NCBI GenBank assembly: GCA_964415865.1 | Contig: CAYQBY010000030.1 | Coordinates: 1 to 18,170 of the forward strand | Length of the DNA: 18,170 bases | From: Thiopontia sp964415865 | Lineage (GTDB): Bacteria > Pseudomonadota > Gammaproteobacteria > GCF-002020875 | Reading direction: 5' to 3' | Part shown: positions 15,624 through 18,170 of the stretch, piece by piece | Position numbering within the stretch: the first letter of the stretch is position 1 | Layout: the number at the start of each line of letters is the position of its first letter | Notes under the pieces: model-generated | What the model saw: the letters and a program-made list of their open reading frames with translations, nothing else | What the model was told of the DNA's origin: nothing | Database searches by the model: none | Position numbers and translations under genes: made by a program

Positions 15624-16313
15624 ATGACATTCTGGAAAGAGGAACAAAACGAACAATCCATAGATATCGCCAATGATGTTGTGGACCTCAGCTTCCGTAT
15701 CCAATGCAAAACCCTGCCTGTTGACCATGGCTGGGCACTAAGCAGGGCCATCCTCCACTATCTACCCTGGCTCAGTGATGAACCAAATGGCGCCCTTCAT
15801 CAGATTCTGGTGGCCGAGTCAGGAAATGGCTGGCTATCACCTGATGATGGCAACGAGATACTCTACCCATCTCGCAGAACCAGGCTGACCATTCGCCTGC
15901 CTCAACAGAGAGTGGATGAGACTATCTCAACACTTAACGGGGTAACACTGGATGTAGATGGTCATACCATGAAGCTTGACAGACCAGAGAGCCGCCTGCT
16001 CAGCAAGATAACCACTATCTACACCCGTTTCGCTATTCTCCATGACAGTGAGACAGAGGATGATTTCCTGCGCAGAATTAGTCAGGAGCTTGCAGAGCGG
16101 CAAATTTACCCTAAAAAAATGGTCTGTGGACGCACCAACCTACTGAAAACAGAGCAAGGTACAATACAGACAAACAGCCTTATGTTGGCAGATCTCACTC
16201 CTCAAGAGGCTATTACCCTACAACAGAGAGGATTGAGTGAGGGAAAAGATTTTGGATGCGGGTTGTTTTTACCCCACAAAACAGTGGAAAATCTCATTCT
16301 GGAAAAAGATTAA
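15624..16313 (+). CDS. Orphan Cas6/RAMP-fold-like protein (Cmx6-type)
   Basis: A 229-aa protein whose pattern resembles the Cas6 family labelled Cmx6 (subtype MYXAN). An N-terminal VDLSFRIQCKTLPVDHGWALSRA block includes His35. SRRTRLTIRLP and GVTLDVDGHTMKL are middle strands. TIYTRFAILHDSETEDDFL lies near residue 132. A LTPQEAITLQQRGL segment leads into a glycine-rich loop GLSEGKDFGCGLFLPHK (203-219), typical of RAMP RNA-binding proteins. Canonical Cas6 cleaves CRISPR repeats. No CRISPR array, other cas gene or repeat cluster is present here, so a CRISPR role is unlikely. It sits in an operon divergent from dsr and upstream of a cysteine-less DsrC. A possible job is sequence- or structure-specific RNA processing or binding. 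The family call is from memory of the motif pattern, not a search. Confidence 0.62.
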   Translation: MTFWKEEQNEQSIDIANDVVDLSFRIQCKTLPVDHGWALSRAILHYLPWLSDEPNGALHQILVAESGNGWLSPDDGNEILYPSRRTRLTIRLPQQRVDETISTLNGVTLDVDGHTMKLDRPESRLLSKITTIYTRFAILHDSETEDDFLRRISQELAERQIYPKKMVCGRTNLLKTEQGTIQTNSLMLADLTPQEAITLQQRGLSEGKDFGCGLFLPHKTVENLILEKD

Positions 16314-16318
16314 TCTGA

Positions 16319-16354
16319 ATTCACTGCCAAGTAGCTCTGCTCTGGGTAGTGAAA
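16319..16354 (+). repeat. Imperfect stem-loop upstream of the DsrC-like gene
   Basis: TTCACT (16320-16325) and AGTGAA (16348-16353) can pair around a 22-nt loop that also contains small internal pairing (AGC/GCT). An AT-rich stretch follows (aaaattttataact). It lies in the 75-bp gap between the RAMP-like gene and rspA, and could be a weak terminator or processing site. Stem length is short, so this is tentative. Confidence 0.35.
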
Positions 16355-16388
16355 ATTTTATAACTGGCTTAAAAAGGAGAATCAAACC

Positions 16389-16727
16389 ATGAGCTATGAA
16401 GTCAATGGACAGACCATCGAAACCAACCCCAATGGCTACCTTGAGAACATCGATGAGTGGAATGAGGATGTGGCAAAGGTTATCGCCGATGCAGAGGGTA
16501 TCGACATGAGCGACAAGCATTGGGATGTCGTCAACTACCTGCGTGATGAGTTTGTCAATAATGGTGGCAACCAGCCCAATGATCGTCACATGATGAAGGC
16601 GATGGGTGCGGCTTGGGATGAAAAACTAAAATCCAAGGATCTCTACATGCTATTCCCAAAACAGCCATCCAAGCAGGCTGGAAAGATTGCAGGTCTACCT
16701 GAGTCGCGTCGTAAAGGCGGCTACTAG
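16389..16727 (+). CDS. rspA: DsrC/TusE-family protein lacking both C-terminal cysteines (RspA-like)
   Basis: A 112-aa protein clearly homologous to DsrC: MSYEVNGQTIETNPNGYL, EWNEDVAKVIADAEGIDMSDKHWDVVNYLR and the PKQPSKQAGKIAGLPE end. The two arm cysteines are gone. The residue aligned with DsrC Cys98 is glycine (QAGKI), and the tail reads RRKGGY with no cysteine, so it cannot carry persulfide. DsrC homologues without these cysteines have been grouped as regulatory sulfur-related proteins (RspA), of proposed regulatory role. AGGAG lies 9 bases before ATG 16389. A long hairpin follows the stop. The histidine kinase next door supports a signalling role, but that is inference. Confidence 0.88.
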   Translation: MSYEVNGQTIETNPNGYLENIDEWNEDVAKVIADAEGIDMSDKHWDVVNYLRDEFVNNGGNQPNDRHMMKAMGAAWDEKLKSKDLYMLFPKQPSKQAGKIAGLPESRRKGGY

Positions 16728-16737
16728 TCAGACAGAG

Positions 16738-16795
16738 GGTTAAAGGCACAAGAGAAAGTGGTGGCAATATTACCCCACACCTTGTGCCTTTAACC
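16738..16795 (+). terminator. Large perfect hairpin between rspA and the kinase gene
   Basis: Two 15-base arms, GGTTAAAGGCACAAG (16738-16752) and CTTGTGCCTTTAACC (16781-16795), are exact reverse complements around a 28-base loop. The loop can pair further (GTGG/CCAC). No T-tract follows on the plus strand, so full intrinsic termination is unlikely. Attenuation, transcript-end protection or a protein-binding DNA palindrome are alternatives. It ends 20 bases before the kinase ATG, which itself has no clear Shine-Dalgarno. Confidence 0.6.
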
Positions 16796-16815
16796 TTGAG
16801 TCCCATATCTCCCTG

Positions 16816-18168
16816 ATGGCTGCACCTTCTCCTCGTCCCAATCTCGTCAATCTGATTGAGGCGCTTCGAGGGCGCTTTGCAGACGGCGCAGAGATTCCAG
16901 AGCTGGATCAACTGGAACAGCGTCTACTCCACTCTGAACAAGAGACAGAACTGCAGGTTCGTGACCAGACCAGGCACCTTGCACAACAAGCAGCCTCTCT
17001 GCGAATTCTCTACGACGTAGTTGCCAGCCTCAACAGCTCAGAAAATGTGCAGGAGCTTCTGCTCCGGTTTCTCTCTTTCCTAAAGGAGATGGTTGGTGCA
17101 GATGCCGCCACCATCCGCCTGCTCACCCCTGATAACCAGATGAAACTCCTCTCCAGTATTGGAATGGATAATGATCTGGCGCAACAAAAAGGGGTAATCC
17201 CTGTAACCAATAGCCTCTGTGGTGAGGCCCTCTCTGAGCAGACTATTCTGCATCAAGAGAACCCATGTGACTGTCGCGATGCAGCTGGGGTAGAGCTGCC
17301 ATGTTCAAAAAACGGGGTCATCATAGTCCCCCTCCAGCATCAAGAGCGGATACTTGGGGTTTACACTCTATTCGTCTCTCCCGATCGCCAGAACATCAGC
17401 CTGGAGATGGATCGACTACTACTCAATATTGGGCAGAATCTGGGGATGGCTATCGAGAAATTTCGCCTTGAACGAGAGGCACACAAAAGCAAGCTGGATC
17501 AGGAGCGTGCCCATATTGCATATGAACTTCATGATTCACTGGCACAGACTCTGGCCAGCCTGAGAATTAGAACCCAGATCATGGAGGAGCATCAGAAACA
17601 GGCTGACAGAGCGCACGAAACAAATAGCTCTCCAGGTATCCACCTCGCTGAGATCCTCCATATTCAGCAGGGGCTACATCAGGCAAATCGTGAGCTCCGA
17701 AGTCTTATTGCCAACTTCCGTGCCCCAATTCACCAACAGGGTGTAATCCAGGCGATAACTACCCTGACTGATGAGTTCAGAAAAGAGAGTGGTATCAATA
17801 CATATTTTCAACATCAATGTGAGACCATCCAGCTCCCACCAGAGAGCGAGGGACATTTGCTACGAGTTATTCAAGAGGCACTGGCCAATGTACACAAACA
17901 TAGCCAGGCACAATCTGTGCGTATTCTTGCTGACTGTATGCCTGAGCAGAAATTCTGGATCCTTATTGAGGATGATGGCATAGGATTCAATCCTGGCGAA
18001 AAGAGCCCCATAGCAGGTGAACATATTGGGCTATCTGCCATGCAGCAACGAATTGAGGCGATAGGTGGTACACTCGAAATCGAGAGTGAACCGGGAGACG
18101 GAACCCGCATTACAATCACCGGAACCGTCAATGAAAGTAACGAAGAAGATATCTTTGATCTGCTATGA
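16816..18168 (+). CDS. Cytoplasmic NarX-type sensor histidine kinase with GAF-region cysteine cluster
   Basis: A 450-aa soluble kinase without a transmembrane or signal segment. An N-terminal helical, coiled-coil-like part (about 25-65) leads into a GAF-like sensor domain (about 66-215). That domain contains four cysteines, C135, C151, C153 and C163 (CGEAL; PCDCRDAAGVELPC), resembling the cysteine-containing central region of NarX. The HisKA_3 dimerisation domain follows, with the phosphoacceptor in ERAHIAYELHDSLAQTLASLR (His239). The HATPase domain has an N-box EALANVHKHS (Asn358), DDGIGF (386-391) and GEHIGLSAMQQR. Such kinases phosphorylate LuxR/NarL-type regulators. The stop overlaps an ATGA with the next reading frame. 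The sensed signal is unknown; a redox or Fe-S sensor is possible from the cysteines. Confidence 0.9.
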   Translation: MAAPSPRPNLVNLIEALRGRFADGAEIPELDQLEQRLLHSEQETELQVRDQTRHLAQQAASLRILYDVVASLNSSENVQELLLRFLSFLKEMVGADAATIRLLTPDNQMKLLSSIGMDNDLAQQKGVIPVTNSLCGEALSEQTILHQENPCDCRDAAGVELPCSKNGVIIVPLQHQERILGVYTLFVSPDRQNISLEMDRLLLNIGQNLGMAIEKFRLEREAHKSKLDQERAHIAYELHDSLAQTLASLRIRTQIMEEHQKQADRAHETNSSPGIHLAEILHIQQGLHQANRELRSLIANFRAPIHQQGVIQAITTLTDEFRKESGINTYFQHQCETIQLPPESEGHLLRVIQEALANVHKHSQAQSVRILADCMPEQKFWILIEDDGIGFNPGEKSPIAGEHIGLSAMQQRIEAIGGTLEIESEPGDGTRITITGTVNESNEEDIFDLL

Positions 18169-18170
18169 AA
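18165..18170 (+). CDS. Start of the next gene (partial; possibly response regulator)
   Basis: ATGAAA at the window edge overlaps the kinase TGA by four bases (ATGA). NarX-type kinases are usually followed by a NarL-type response regulator, so that is the expected product. Only two codons are visible; this is a positional inference. Confidence 0.35.

Noticed and set aside
15624..16313. A CRISPR-Cas locus around the Cas6-like gene
   Set aside because: I looked for direct repeats with regular spacers and for cas1/2/3-type genes in the window and saw none.
1..18170. Insertion sequences, phage or integrase remnants
   Set aside because: No transposase-like frame, terminal inverted repeats or target duplications were seen; gene spacing is tight and orderly.

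Overview
The window carries a complete oxidative-type dissimilatory sulfite reductase (dsr) locus from a sulfur-oxidising bacterium, most likely a gammaproteobacterium. Three things point there: the gene order dsrA-B-E-F-H-C-M-K-L-J-O-P-N-R matches the purple-sulfur-bacterial (Allochromatium-type) operon; dsrEFH and dsrL, the hallmarks of the oxidative pathway, are present; and dsrD, a marker of sulfate reducers, is absent. The left edge (3' end of a tRNA-Ser, then a yccA-like gene) recalls the E. coli serT-yccA-tusE neighbourhood. Species cannot be named from the sequence.

Layout. 1-20: 3' tail of a tRNA-Ser on the plus strand, then a terminator. 130-798: YccA/BI-1 membrane protein, then a strong terminator. 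874-1053 and 1079-1291: two small plus-strand genes, a 59-aa two-helix membrane protein and a 70-aa acidic soluble protein. 14407-1304: one long minus-strand operon, dsrABEFHCMKLJOPNR plus a terminal 189-aa helical protein in the position where dsrS stands in Allochromatium. The only large internal gap (10270-10412, after dsrC) holds a nested hairpin.

14408-14769 is a divergent control region. It contains an 18-bp perfect inverted repeat carrying back-to-back TATAAT boxes, and a 16-bp site shaped like a NarL-family 7-2-7 operator. Rightward follow a 61-aa unknown protein, a 219-aa helical protein, a 229-aa orphan Cas6/RAMP-like protein, a DsrC paralogue that has lost both C-terminal cysteines (RspA-like), a long perfect hairpin, and a cytoplasmic NarX-type histidine kinase with a GAF-region cysteine cluster. 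The last six bases look like the start of the next gene, overlapping the kinase by 4 nt and plausibly a response regulator.

How it fits together. DsrE2F2H2 passes sulfur to DsrC. DsrC persulfide/trisulfide is the substrate linked to DsrMKJOP in the membrane. DsrAB, with DsrL as electron acceptor, releases sulfite. DsrN amidates siroheme for DsrAB, and DsrR is a cysteine-free A-type scaffold relative affecting dsr expression. The divergent genes look like an accessory or regulatory module: a cysteine-less DsrC decoy or sensor, a RAMP-fold putative RNA-binding protein, and a two-component kinase whose family's operator shape occurs in the shared promoter region. That link is inference and is the most interesting point of the window.
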